Source of the DNA: Hymenoscyphus infarciens
Taxonomy: Eukaryota; Ascomycota; Leotiomycetes; Helotiales; Helotiaceae
Length of the DNA: 64,000 nt
Direction of reading: 5' to 3'
Assembly (NCBI GenBank): GCA_001414345.1
Contig: LLCB01000309.1
Span: 1-64,000 of the forward strand
Under the pieces are notes generated by a model. The model was not told the origin of the DNA, did not search any database, and saw nothing but the letters and a program-made list of their open reading frames with translations. The position numbers were made by a program, and so were the translations under genes. Below, piece by piece: positions 13,300-25,333 of this stretch. How positions within the stretch are numbered: position 1 is the stretch's first letter; every line of letters begins with the position of its first letter.

Positions 13300-15409
13300 C
13301 ATCAGATCGCCGTCGTCCACGTAGACAACAGTGTTACTCCTCCTTACTAGTACTAGTATCCTACAGGCTGGCTCGTCGGTCGCAACTGCCTCTTGAGACT
13401 CGCCCTTCCTCCGACGTACCTATCGACGTAATCGCCCCTCCCCTCTCGTCACTCCCCAAGCCAACACCAACTTCCTCCACCAGCTCTCAACACAGCTCCT
13501 CCAACGAGCGACTCGTTCGTCGACGCTGCACAATTCGACACAACTCGACACAACTCTCCTTTAAAATGCTCTCTTAACTCTTTAATTGATTTTCATACCT
13601 AGGTACCGGACGGAGTGCCTAAGCACGTCCGTCTACTCTAGTCTCCCCACCCGGAAGGCTTCCCCCTCTCCTGAATCATCGGCAAAAAGCCAAAACCTGA
13701 CTTCCCAGTTTCTTGCTGGTGTGGTCCTGTCAAATCAGCCCTGGCCTGGCCTGGGGTCCAAGGTCCCAGACTCCCAATTGAAAGTCCCAAAATTGTTCAG
13801 TGGGTGGGTGCACTGCTCTGCTCTGCACTGCTCTCCTCTCTCAGGTCGAATAAGCTGCTCGCCCTCACAGGCTCAGTCAGGCATTTGACGTTGCTGCGTT
13901 GGCATCACCACGTCGCGACGACGAGACTGACGAACGAAACCTGCTTGTCGTGTTTATTCCCTCGCCTCCCTCAAACTCCTGCCTTCTCATAGACTCGAAC
14001 CCACCTTCCTCTGTCACTTCTCCAGCCTTCGTCCAACTCCGGTCCACGAACACGATCACGATCACGATTCACCTCCACGCCCGCTCAGACTCGGCCAAGT
14101 TTGGAATTCCGACCCCTTTTTGCGCGCGCTGCCCTGGCCTGGCCATACTTACTCATACTTCGATAGTTAGAGTGCGAGAGTAGTGAATGGCCTGGTCTAC
14201 CCTACGGTAGCCTACGGTAGCCTACGGTAGCCTCTTCGCCTGAGCCTGTCCTGTCCAGCTTCTCTGCTGGTGCAGACTGCAGCGGTGCTGAGCAAAGCCT
14301 ACGTATCCATCCGGAGAATCCCATCGCATCCCCCGGTTCGCGCCTGTGCTCATCTCATCGTCTTAGCGAAATTGGCCATTAATCGCAACCATCACCATCC
14401 CCGACCTTCTTCATGCCCCCCAATTTGTGCTGGAATTGGGTCCAACTGCGAAAATTCCTCATCCTCGCCGCCTCAAGCATCCGAGAGTGAATCAGTCGCC
14501 CTCTTCCAACCACCACCACCACCACCACCCGCTGCCAGAAATCCTTTGGCGTCAGCGGTGAAGCTTGCACCCACAATACGCTGCTTCATGCGATCCGCGC
14601 CTTTTCCTCTGCATCTTTCCTGACTCCGCTGCCCTTCACGCCATCTTCCCTCGCCAATTCCCAGCATCACCAAAAAAAAAACAACAACACACCACTGCGT
14701 CCCCCACGTCCACCACCGCTCTTTTCCCTTTGGGTGACTGCTTCTCCACGACACCGCTAACGGCCCAACACCAGTCAATCAACCTTCCCATAAACCGCCT
14801 CTTTTTTTTTGCGCTAACCCCAAAACTCGTGCGCCGAGACTCATCCTGTTGTGATCGTCCACGAGAGCTCTGCTGCACTCACAGTGGGTCAGCTCAGGCA
14901 CAGGACCCGCACTCCCGCTTCCTGGTAACGGCTCTTTTCCTCGTCCTGGACCCTTCGAGCTCAGTCTCTTCCTCACTTCTTCCTCACAATTCCTCAATCC
15001 ATCAATTTCTCCGAGCATATCGACTCAACAACCACCCATCGACACAATCATTCCACGCAATCGCTCGACAAACCATCCCATCCTATCCCATCACTCGTTT
15101 CCCGAACTCGAACCCCTATTACTACTAGTATAACGATACCACTACCGACTTGGTCTCCTGTTATATCAATCTTGCATCGCCTGCATGCACCGGTGACTGT
15201 GTCAAGCTCTTTTTCAAGGGCTTCTCGACGTGCTAGCAAAGGTAGGCTGCTGTGTGCCCCCCAATTCATCTTGGGTAAACTCGCGAGATTGGCGTTTGAC
15301 CCTAACAAAATCATAGCTCAGCATCATCGTCAACAACCGCGTCACAAGTTGAGAGCAGCGCGACCAACGAACAAATCTCGACACGGCCTTTCTGGCAAAA
15401 ACAATCAAC
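13300..15409 (+). promoter_or_regulatory. Long C/T-rich upstream region of the Ime2-type kinase gene
   Basis: Two kilobases of C- and T-rich plus-strand sequence with direct repeats such as CCTACGGTAG (about 14198-14230, three to four copies) and CCA repeats (about 14508-14530). It leads into the kinase ATG at 15410 without a competing gene. Several short ATG-initiated ORFs (for example 14270-14623 and 14565-15128) lack domains and may be upstream ORFs or chance. Long, C/T-rich leaders are common in developmentally regulated fungal kinase genes. The transcription start cannot be seen. Confidence 0.35.
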
Positions 15410-17855
15410 ATGACGGTGGCATATGATTTGACACATCGAGGGTCGTCGACACCCCTGACGACAACGGGAACCGCGTTGGAGGATAGATTTGAAGTACTGA
15501 AGGACATTGGAGATGGAAGCTTTGGAAGTGTGGTTCTGGCCAGAGTTCGATCTGCGGGATCGAGTGTGGCGAGACGTGGCACCGTGGTGAGTTTGGGTCA
15601 AAAAAGTGAGGTCGTCACCGAGCTGACCATTAACCCCCTAGATCGCCATCAAAACCATGAAGAAGAACTTTGAATCATTTGCCCCATGTCTCGAACTACG
15701 AGAGGTCGTCTTCCTACGAAATCTCCCTAATCATCAGCACCTGGTTCCGGCTCTCGACATATTCCTCGATCCCTTTACGAAAAAGTTACATATTGCCATG
15801 GAATATATGGATGGGAATCTCTACCAGTTAATGAAGGCCCGTGATCACAAATGTCTCGATGTTGCCAGTGTCAAGAGCATATTATTCCAGATCATGCAAG
15901 GGTTGGAGCATATCCACGCTCACCATTTCTTTCATCGCGATATCAAGCCGGAAAATATTCTCGTATCTACATCCGCTCAACAGGATTCCGGCAATTCTTT
16001 CCGACGATACTCGGCCATGGTCACACCTCCATCGACGCCTCCGACATACACTGTCAAGATTGCCGATTTTGGACTGGCTCGAGAGACGCACTCCAAGCTG
16101 CCTTACACGACTTATGTTTCGACCAGATGGTATCGTGCACCCGAAGTGTTATTACGTGCCGGCGAGTACTCTGCACCGGTGGATATATGGGCCATTGGTG
16201 CCATGGCTGTAGAAATTGCGACTTTGAAACCCTTGTTCCCCGGTGGAAACGAGGTGGATCAGGTATGGAGGGTGTGTGAGATCATGGGCAGTCCAGGGAA
16301 CTGGTACAACAAAGCTGGAGGCCGGGTAGGAGGAGGAGAATGGAGAGAAGGCACTCGACTAGCTGGCAAGCTTGGGTTTTCTTTCCCCAAGATGGCACCG
16401 CATGCCATGGACACTATCCTTCAAACGCCACAGTGGCCATCTTCGCTGGCTCACTTCGTCACGTGGTGTTTGATGTGGGACCCCAAGACTCGACCGACAT
16501 CTACACAGGCTCTTGCCCACGAATTCTTTACCGATGCCGTTGATCCTTTACGCCCAAAATCATCTGCATCAAAAATCTTGGGTCGTCAAAAGTCGGACCT
16601 CAGCTACCGTGGCTCCAAGGACTCTGCAGAGATTGCCCCAACCCCATCAGGCAAGTCATGGTTCAGGAAATCTTTGATTGCCCGAACCGATAGCAACAAC
16701 ACAGTTGTGGCACCCGCACCGGGAAAAGAGAATGCTCCTCCTCGCCCTGCGGCCGTACATGCCGCCACAGAACTTCCAGTGGCCAAGACTCGACCCAACC
16801 AGGCCAAGCGATCGACGTGGAACAACGGACCATCGAATGCTGCTCCCATGCCCATCTTGCCAACCATCAAACCCATTTCCCCTCTGTCTGACGCTGTCAC
16901 CGCACAGGCGAGTAGTAGAACGCCATCTTACACTGATGCATACAATACCTCAGGTCAACGACCCGCTAATATGGATGACAAGGTGGCCAAGAAAATTGGC
17001 CGACAATTATCAGTGGCTTCTAATGGTAATCATTACGCCGACTTGCACAGGCAGCAGGCAGAGATGGCTTTGACCGGAAACAGTGGTTTGGCGTCGCCAC
17101 CCAATGGACAAAAGGAAAGCTTCTTCTCACATTTACGAAAACGAGCAAGGAGGTTCTCGGGTCGTCAATCTCAAACACCCATGTCCCCGAAATCAATGGA
17201 TATCGAAGCTCAAGCGGGGTGTGGACCATGGGCTAGCAATAGATCTTCCATGGTCATCGACAGCAATGGAACTCCCAGCCCTGTTCCAAAGGTTGATACG
17301 CATGAGGCTCTTGATAAAGCTCTCCGAACGGTACAGCAAAACCTCGACTCATCACAGACTGCTCCAATGCCACCGAACCACATGGTAAACCCAAGTAGTG
17401 TCCTTAAACGACACCATTCACTACCACACCAACAACCCAAATCAGCAGACAATCTCCGGGCAGCCGTGGGTCCCGTGTCAAGTAGGACTCGACGATCCCA
17501 GGTCCCCGGAAATCGCCAGTATGAGACTCCCGATGAAGAAGATGAGCTCCTCGATGAGGCTTTGAAATCAACCCACAAGGCCATGAAGCGCTTAGATCGA
17601 AACTCAATACAACCGGACACCCGGCCATTGAGACAATCTAACAGCAACATCGGTTTGTCGAATCCTTACCCAACCCCGTCACCATCCGCGAGCGGTAGTG
17701 CAGTTCTCTTTGGGCAAGGCGCTGCGCAGGTAACCCCATCCAAGGTCCGGAATTCCCACAAACAACAGTCATCTACCCCTCCCTATGATTACGATGGTAA
17801 CGAATGGGCGGCATCTGCGGCGGCAAGCATATTTGCAGCTCAGAATCGATTTTGA
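15410..17855 (+). CDS. imeB: Ime2/MAK-family (RCK) serine/threonine protein kinase, ImeB type
   Basis: Two exons (15410-15586, 15642-17855) with a GTGAGT donor and CCCCTAG acceptor joined in phase 0 give 796 aa. Kinase domain about 27-365: glycine loop IGDGSFG at 33-39, ATP-binding Lys63 in VIAIK, catalytic HRD at 157-159 (FHRDIKPEN), DFG at 201-203, and activation-loop TTY at 215-217 followed by VSTRWYRAPEV. The T-x-Y plus RWYRAPEVLLRAGEYS signature marks the Ime2/MAK/ICK group rather than true MAP kinases. The tail of about 430 residues is Ser/Pro/Gln-rich and disordered, ending in AASIFAAQNRF. Aspergillus ImeB and Neurospora IME-2 act in sexual development and light/nutrient responses; the same role here is inference. 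A His/Asn insert between the HRD and DFG motifs is longer than in animal MAK. Confidence 0.95.
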
Positions 17856-18480
17856 GACGAGCCAGATCGCTTTAGTCTGTATGTAAATTACGTGGAGGAA
17901 AAGTTCTTTTGCTGCATCTACATTGCGTGGTGTTTGGGGGATAACGGTCTGCACTTGGCAATTCGAGGCCTTTGCAAGTTCCTTTGTCATTTGACCGTCT
18001 TGCTTTACTACTCGGACATTTTGGGACAGCGTGTACACTTTTGGAGTCATGATCATGTTCCTTCTTTTCACAACCTACATTTTCGTTGTCCATCATTTCA
18101 TACCCGTGAGCCACCAAATTAGACCAATGGCTCCACAAATCATGTTTTACTTGTACTTGCTTTGCGGCGACTTTCACTTTTTCATTTTACTATTTTCGAA
18201 ATACCCACCTCCTATAGACTGAACTTAAATAAGTTTGAAGAGAGCGAGCAAAAGACTGCTTCACAGCGCGCCACGGAAAAAATGTTTCATTTGTCATTGA
18301 TCACTTCTTGAGCCCCCTTGTTGGCCGAGGGCCTTGGGGGGCGAGGAACCTATTTTATATTTGGGGAAGGGGGGCTACTTACTTGTTTTCCATTATGATG
18401 GGGAAGGGGGGAGGGCCAGCTTACTCCTGTGTCTGTTTTAAAAACCTTGTACAATTCACTAAAATCAAATTAGCTTAGTC
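17856..18480. other. 3' flank of the kinase gene
   Basis: Probable 3' UTR and downstream spacer. A TTTTACTTGTACTTG stretch and AT-rich signals occur, but no gene is seen. Confidence 0.4.
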
Positions 18481-20560
18481 TTTTTTTGTTGGCCTTTTTA
18501 ATGCGAAGGGAGACGCAATGGGGGGGAAAAAATCTTTGGGGAGATACTTCGTGTCGGGTTTTAAGTTTTTCTCTCCTTTTTTGTTGTCTTTTTTTGGACT
18601 TTTCATGCGGACTGAACGCGCTTACCTTACTACAACCACCTCTCTCTCTCTCTCTCTCTCTCCCTTTTTTTTGTTTTTTGTTTTGTCAACTTTGTTTTCT
18701 TTTGCTGGGAGGGAAAAAAAATATCTGAGCCTTTTTTTTCTCTTTTTCTTTTTTCTTTTTTTGATGTGGGTGGTGGGTTCGTCTGTGGCAGGCCGCTGGT
18801 TGGCATAGCATGGTATAGCATGGCTTCTTTTTTTTCTTTCTTTTTTTCTTTCTTTCTTTTAGTGATGTTGTTGAGGTGAGGTGAGGTTAGGTGAGGTGAG
18901 GTGAGGGGAGGTTAGGTGAGGGGAGGTGAGGTGAGGTGAGGGGATTTGAAATGGGGGATTTTTTTTGAAATGAAAAAAGAGGAGGGTGGAGAGAGAGGAT
19001 GGGGATGGTGGGATGTGAAGATTGGTGATGGAGATGGAGATGGGGATGGAATGTATGTAGATGCAAATTTTTGGAGAAGAATGAGTAGTGGTATGACAGA
19101 ATTCCAGAATTCATTTTATGGGTTGTTTTTTTGAGATGAAGTGAAGTAAGTACTCTTTTTTGATGATGATGATATGTTGTGTTGTGTTGTGTTGTGTAGT
19201 GTGGTGACTTTGGCTTGCTTTGTGTTTGTTTTTTTTAGGGGGGGGGGACGGAAGAGGTTTGTTTTGTTTTGTTTTGTTTTGATTTATTTTGTTTTGTTTT
19301 GATGTGACGTGTTCTTTTTCTTTTTTCTCGTTTTTCTTCTTTTATTTTTCTTTCTTTATTTTTTATTTGTTTTTATTTTTTGTTTTGTTTTTGTGGGGTT
19401 TTGTTTTTGTGGGGTTTATGAGTTGAGTTGGGTTGAGTTGGGTTGGGTTGGGTTGGGAGGTCAAGGAAGTTCAAGGGAGATTAAGGCAGTTCAAGGGAGG
19501 TCAAGGGAGTTCAAGGGAGGTCAAGGGAGGTTCAAGGGGAGAGCTTGGAGGCTTTGGAGGAGGACTCGGAGGAGGAGAAGGTGCGTGTTCCGTGGTACGA
19601 GTACGTGTTGGAGTGTGTTAGTGTGTGTTAGTGGCAATGTTGAAATTTCTTAATCTTAGTTGGATCTTGCTTGGTGCGTGGTTAGTCTTGGTCTTAGTTG
19701 GTCTTGCTTGGTGCTTGGTTAGTCTTGGTCTTGGATCTTGGATCTTGCTTGGTGCTTGGTGCTTGGATCTTGGTCTTGCTTCGTGCTTGGTCTTGCTTCG
19801 TGCTTGGTGCTTGGTCTTGGTAATTTTTGTAATTTTTGATGATTTTTGATGATTTTTGATGATTTATTAGATGATGGAAGTGAATAGATTATTTTAAGAA
19901 GTTAAAGGGGGGAGGAGGAGGGAGGGAGGGACCTTGTGATTACCTTGTTTTTGAGTTTTGGGATTGGGGGAGTTTCGGGACTTGGGGGAGGTGGGCTGGG
20001 CTGGGTTTGTTAATTAGTTGAGGAGTTGATGAGTTGATGAGTTTCAGAACTTCGAGGAGGTAAGGTGGGCTAGGTTTGTTGATGTGTAGATGAGTTTGTT
20101 GATGTATTGATGAGTTAATGAGTTGATGAGTTGATAAGTTTCAGAACTTCGGGGAGGTAAGGTGGGTGAGGTAAGGTAAGGTGGGCTAGGTTTGTTGATG
20201 TATTGATGAGTTGATGAGTTGATGAGTTGGCAAGTAAGGGGCGAGAAGGCGAGAAGGCGAGAGAGGCGAGAGAATTTGGACGTGCGGAGAGGCGAGAGAG
20301 AGGGCAGGATATGGGTAAGTTGTAGGGAGGGATCTTGTGGATGGGTTGTGGATAGAGGTCATATGGGGAGTGGGTAGGTACATCTTAAGATAGTGGTGTT
20401 TATGGACTTTGTTCTGTTTGGGATTTACTCTTTTTTTTCTTTTTCTTTTTCTTTTGTGGTCTTTTGTGGTCTTTTGATTTGTTGGGATCAGGGAAAGGGT
20501 TGGGGAGGAATTAGGGAAGGATTAGAGAAAGGATTATAAAGAGTGAGGTGAGGTTATAGT
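18481..20560. repeat. G/T-rich plus-strand tract built of simple repeats
   Basis: About 2 kb almost without C on the plus strand, composed of successive simple repeats. They include CT repeats (about 18638-18662), GAGGT/GAGGTGAG repeats (about 18875-18945), GTTGT repeats (about 19175-19200), TTTTG repeats (about 19258-19300), GGTTGAGTT and TCAAGGGAGG repeats (about 19420-19535), CTTGGTGCTTGG repeats (about 19655-19820) and GATGAGTT repeats (about 20020-20235). ORFs in it are low-complexity artefacts. Confidence 0.75.
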
Positions 20561-22121
20561 TTACTTAGTACTCGAGTGGGATTAAGGATTTGAGGATTTA
20601 ATTACTTTTTGTTTTCATACTTAGTACTTACTTCGCTACCGTTGTTACTTGAGGATTCTTGGTACTTAGGAGACGTTGAGCTAGGTGTCTCTTCTGAGAG
20701 TATGAAGTTAATACTTATTACTACTCATCACTGCTCTACTCTAGTATCTTAAGCGACTCTGATCATTTTGCATTAAAAGCCTATAGTGAAGAGGAGTATA
20801 TCAGTCACGTGGCTATTCGCTAGCGTGGGTATTAGCGCCATCTCAGGGCATAAATAGTCGGCTTAGGCCACACTTAGCAACTTGAAGAGTTTTCGCTATA
20901 TATATTTGTAACATTTTATTATCACAATACTCAGCAGTGACATTGTTTGAGTACTCAAACCAGTCTGTGATCGTAAGAAGTCACGGGTGGGTAAGATTTT
21001 TATGATATATGAGCTGGAGGAATTGCGTTCAGTGGAACTTTTGAAAAGTAATAGGGAATATTATGAAGAGGGAGGGGTGAATGAATAGGTTATCTTTCTT
21101 TCTTTCTCTTCGTTGTCACTCTTCTTTACTTGTTACTCAATTCATCTTTATCTTCACTGCAGAGTTAGGTTGAGTTTGTCAACTTGACATCTAACTCCAG
21201 AGTTGTCTCTAAGCGGTGGGTATGCAGTCAAGGCTAGTTCAAATGGAGATGAGACAGAATATAGTCTGTGCTTAGCCTTAAAGATGCTTTTACATCTCAA
21301 ATAGCTCGCCTTACAGTGACTATTATTAAAAATACTAAGTATAGAAGTTGTAGAGATTTGATAGAAGAACATTTCTGTAATATGTGATGTGCTTTCTCAA
21401 CTCTTCCTATTTTTACACTATTATAACTTAAGACCTAGTATAAATTTAGTAAGTCTGTCTTCTTAGTTCTGAATCTTAGATATCATTTATATATAAAGAG
21501 AAATAGCTCAAACGTCTTTTTTTAGAGGCCTTTTGGTGTAGAAAGGGGGCTGTACGAATATCTGTAAACCCCCCTTGTACCTTGTGTAGGGCTGTAAAGT
21601 GAGTAGTTAACATAATCACAAGCGCTCTTCTATCCGCTCTTGTAATTACGCTGCTGTTTTGGAGTGGATTAGATATGGTGATCAGAGATGCGTTATGTTA
21701 AATACGTACTTTTACTTTGAGCATTCATATTGGCGAGACTCTCTGCACGTAAGAACATGTGAATCGATTTCTGTGTTAGCTTAGGAGTTGGAAAGTTTGA
21801 TACGGTTTACTTAAGTATTAGATAAGCTAAACATTTAGACACATCTTATATATATATTAAGTACGAGCGTTGGGCTTTTTGGTAATTATATCTTTAATTC
21901 CTGCAATAAAGAGGCTCTTAGTCTTTTCTACCATTTCCCTTTAATTTTACACTTCCTAGCTAGTAGTACTAGTATAGGGAATTGATAGTCGCACTATCCC
22001 TCTGACGTAGCTAATAAGTTAAGTTCTGAAATAAGTAGTTTTCTAGAATAAGAAAGGACGCTTTAGAGGGCGATTGCTAAATCTGCAGAGTAATAAAACT
22101 GTGGGATTTTATTAGAAATCT
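20561..22121. other. AT-rich spacer before the LTR element, no gene
   Basis: Mixed to AT-rich sequence with short ORFs only. The composition resembles the RIP-eroded blocks but is less extreme. I could not identify terminal repeats or target duplications within it. Confidence 0.4.
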
Positions 22122-22126
22122 TCACG

Positions 22127-22296
22127 TGTCGGTATATATTTAAGGGGTAAATAGCGATTCGGATTAGTGCACGTGGGTACACGTGCACTCGCTTAGAGGC
22201 TACTTAAGTAGGCATCGTAGCTAGCTTTACTCGGTATGTACGAACGATAATACAACTCTTTTTACATCGCTTTTATAACCATAAGTCATACCAACA
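22127..22296 (+). repeat. 5' LTR
   Basis: 170 bp. It contains a perfect inverted repeat GTGCACGTG-GGTA-CACGTGCAC (22167-22188) holding two CACGTG E-box cores. This is a plausible promoter or regulator-binding site, though its function is inferred. Confidence 0.9.
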
Positions 22297-22440
22297 CTAA
22301 TCAGTGGACGCACAGATTAGATCAGATACTTAGTTACTTCGTGTATTTCTGCCACGGGCATACTCATACAAAAGTAAACTTAATATCACCAGTAGACTCC
22401 CCTTCTCCGATTATGACTCCTTCTACTATTTAAAACTTCG

Positions 22441-22691
22441 ATAACACACTGTAAACGCTTCTTAAGACAGGAAGCGCCGATTACGAATATCGACTCCTCA
22501 CCGACCTCCTTTCATCCACCGACCCCCTACCGACCTCCGAGAGACCTCCTACCTCCCTCTAAGAGAAATCCCGACCTCCTACCTCCCTCCGAAGAGACCT
22601 CTCGAAATCGTTAGTACCGATACTTTCGATAATACTTTTGATTTAACACACTATAAACGCTTCTTAAGACAGGAAGCGCCGATTACGAACA
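22441..22691 (+). repeat. Pair of 48-bp direct repeats in the LTR-element leader
   Basis: 22441-22488 and 22644-22691 share the sequence around CACTGTAAACGCTTCTTAAG, GACAGGAAGCGCCGATTACG, with one or two transitions. They lie upstream of the Gag-like frame, in a stretch rich in CCGACCTCC words. Confidence 0.8.
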
Positions 22692-23144
22692 CCGACCTCC
22701 TTTTATCTGCCGAGATAATTCATACTCTCTAAGATACTTATTTACTCGAAACCCGACAACGACATTAGTATCCACTACTTCGAATAACGACATCTTTATA
22801 ATATAGCGGACACACCGACCCCTACCCCGATTCTAACAATAGAAGAGACAATATATACTGCTGAATAAGAGGAGAAGTATACTAAAGGAGAGAATGAAGA
22901 CCTCCTTCTTTAGGATAAGTTTTAAGTGGACTTCGAAGAATAAGATCAAGATGAATTCGCTAAGATCCACCGATCCACCGCTACTAAGTTATAATAGACG
23001 CTTCGTAGTAGAGGCGTATAGGTTGAGATAGATAGGCATACTAGCACTCAGGCACTATACAATACCGCCACCGAGGTCAACGAAACTAAGTAGTCAGACG
23101 AAGAAATGTTAAAAGCTATAATAGCTGAGGGAGCCAGTACTGAA

Positions 23145-23420
23145 GTCTTCAGATCCCGTTACAAATATATAGTAGAACACGCTGAAAGACAATAAAAGCT
23201 GTAGTAATAATAACATTCAGCCTCCTTAGATGCTGCTAGTAATTACTTCGACGATCCCCCCACCGACCTAGGTCTATTAGTCTTTAGATCTTGTTACAAA
23301 TATATAGAGATATACGCTAAAAGACAACAAAAACTACAGCAATAACAACAACAACATCTCGCTTCCTTAGATACTACTAGTAATAACTTCGACGATCCCC
23401 CCACCGACCTGGGTCTGTCA
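23145..23420 (+). repeat. Tandem duplication inside the Gag-like region
   Basis: Two direct copies of a coding segment, 23145-23279 (135 bp) and 23280-23420 (about 141 bp). Both encode a Tyr-Lys-Tyr-Ile motif, a Gln-rich stretch and a DDPPTDLGL motif. The copies diverge by transitions and by the number of Gln codons. Confidence 0.85.
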
Positions 23421-24220
23421 TATGCCGCCCAAACTCAAGATGACGGAGTCAGGAATGAGGACTGTATCGTGGTGCTGCTAGGCGGTCCTACAAAGTTTCG
23501 ATCTACAGTTGTAAAGCCATACTTTTTCGAAACTTCTGAAACTTTTAGAACGGCACCGGCGGATGAAGGAATTTCTAGGACAGCACCGTCGAATAATCCG
23601 ACGAATAATCCGACGAATAATCCGACACCACAATCTTATAAAAAAGGGGGAGATCTCGAGCCTCAGGGTAGACAGGAAGTGTGCCAGGGTAGGCAAGATG
23701 TTAAACGACAGACCCCCCCTCGATATCGATGTCGACTTCGTCATTCACCCTCCCCCCGATATCGACTTCGTCATTCAGAAATTCATTAGGACGCCGATAT
23801 CCTAGAACCCTTTTCGGAACCGCCCCAGAGGCGCGGACGTGACCAACTCCGAAAGCTTCCGAGGCCTCCGAGCGACTTCGAAGTATTGTTCTAAGAGTTG
23901 GACACTTTCGCCACCCTTAAAGATGTCGAAACCTTTAACGACAGTGATAACTTCGACATTCCTGCTAAACGTCCGGAGCATGATCGGCGACAGGACGATC
24001 CTGGCGGAGGCCCACCGACACGAAGAAATGTACACTTCGATCCGGGTTAATACGAACAAGCTAGACGTCAAGCTCATAGAATGGGTGGAACGGAATAAGG
24101 GGTAATAAGGGGTCCTTATTGGTCGAAGACAATAGATAGAGGGCTGTAATTGGTTAGATCAGATAGGAGATTTTAATGATTTTTAGGGTACCAACTTCTG
24201 TCGTTTTAAAGAAGTGCCAG

Positions 24221-24390
24221 TGTCGGTATATATTTAAGAGGTAAATAGCGATTCGGATTAGTACACGTGGGTACACGTGCACTCGCTTAGAGGCTACTTA
24301 AGTAGGCATCGTAGCTAGCTTTACTCGGTATGCACGAACGATAATACAACTCTTTTTGCATCGCTTTTATGACCATAAGTCATACCAACA
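24221..24390 (+). repeat. 3' LTR
   Basis: 170 bp, matching the 5' LTR except for about five transitions. One of them (G to A) breaks the outer part of the E-box palindrome. Confidence 0.9.
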
Positions 24391-24452
24391 TCACGCAAAG
24401 AGAATTACAAAAAGTGGGCTATGGGAAATGGCAAAACTAGGGGGTCCTTATA

Positions 24453-25331
24453 TAGCGGGGGTTCGCAAATATTCGCCCGCCCCCTTTTTCACACCAAAAG
24501 TTATCTTAAACACGACCTTTTATTTACTTAACTTTTTATATAAATAATGTCTGGAATTTAAAAGCAAGATTAATTCGAAGGATTGCTTAGTACTTCTCTA
24601 AGATTAAAATACTAAGAAACTACTAAATAAGAAGTTATATAAGGTCAAAAGTAGACAGAGTTAGAAAAACACTGGAATACACCAAAATTAGACGAAATCT
24701 AGTACTTTTAGAACTACTACCTACTCTACTCTGAATAAAACAAAAAAATTGATTAGATTATAAATAAAACTAAGAGTATAAGGTGTTATTTATAATAGAG
24801 TTTTAGATAATGTGATTTTTGGTGTAGATTAGATGGAGCAAATACAGTGAGTTGCGAGTTAAGCTTCTCTCTTAACGAAATTTTATAAACAGTGCGTTTT
24901 TAGAAAGATTTTTTTTTTTACCTAGATACTCTTTCCTTCTTTACTTAATAATAAGGTATATTATTATATCCTCGAGAATAGATAATAAGAGCTCTATACT
25001 CTCTTTCTTACTCTATAGAAAGAAAACCGACACTTAGATATATCTTATAGAGTCTTAGTAGAATTATAGGAGTATGAAATTTTTTCTTATAAAAAGGGGT
25101 TTTCTAAGAATTAAGTATTATACTTGAGTAGATATCGTAATAAATAGAGAGAAGGTATAAGAAGATATAGTAGTTCTTTCTAGCTAGGTCTTATATCTTA
25201 AAGAGTACTTTAGTTTCCTGTTTTCTAAAATAAATAAGGAAGAATTCTTTTTTCTAAAAACGCACGGTTTATAAAATACCGTCAAAAGGGAAGCTTAACT
25301 CGCAACGCACTGTATCTGCGAACCCCCGCTG
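24453..25331. mobile_element. TA-flanked inverted-repeat DNA element (MITE-like), interrupted by a nested copy of another
   Basis: Terminal inverted repeats start TAGCGGGGGTTCGCAAATA at the left and (reverse complement of the right end) CAGCGGGGGTTCGCAGATA. TA dinucleotides flank both ends (24451-24452, 25332-25333), as for Tc1/mariner-type insertions. Similarity of the ends continues inward across the nested element: after removing 24845-25312 plus one TA, the right repeat extends to about 45 bp with mainly C-to-T differences. The element without the insert is about 409 bp, with no transposase ORF, so it is non-autonomous. Confidence 0.85.
24845..25312. mobile_element. Nested 468-bp inverted-repeat DNA element
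   Basis: Ends CAGTGAGTTGCGAGTTAAGC at the left and, reverse-complemented, CAGTGCGTTGCGAGTTAAGC at the right. The inverted repeat extends about 65 bp, through a GTGCGTTTTTAGAAA block, and is flanked by TA (24843-24844, 25313-25314). The interior is AT-rich with no ORF. It sits inside the right terminal repeat of the element at 24453-25331 and is therefore younger than that element. Confidence 0.85.
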
Positions 25332-25333
25332 TA

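Larger units (their letters stand above)
22127..24390 (+). mobile_element. Complete short LTR retrotransposon (non-autonomous), 2,264 bp
   Basis: Two 170-bp direct LTRs (22127-22296 and 24221-24390) begin TGTCGGTAT and end ATACCAACA, imperfect inverted ends, and the element is flanked by identical 5-bp duplications TCACG (22122-22126 and 24391-24395). The LTRs differ at about five positions, all transitions. The interior reads, on the plus strand at about 22870-23460, as a Gln/Asp-rich Gag-like polypeptide in one frame with TAA/TAG at positions where CAA/CAG would fit. There is no trace of protease, reverse transcriptase or integrase, and the 1.9-kb interior is too small for Pol, so mobilisation in trans by another element is inferred. 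I did not find a convincing primer-binding site or polypurine tract. Confidence 0.9.

Noticed and set aside
14565..15128. 187-codon plus-strand ORF upstream of the kinase
   Set aside because: Ser/Thr/Pro-rich because of C/T-rich leader sequence; no domain. It may be an upstream ORF at most.
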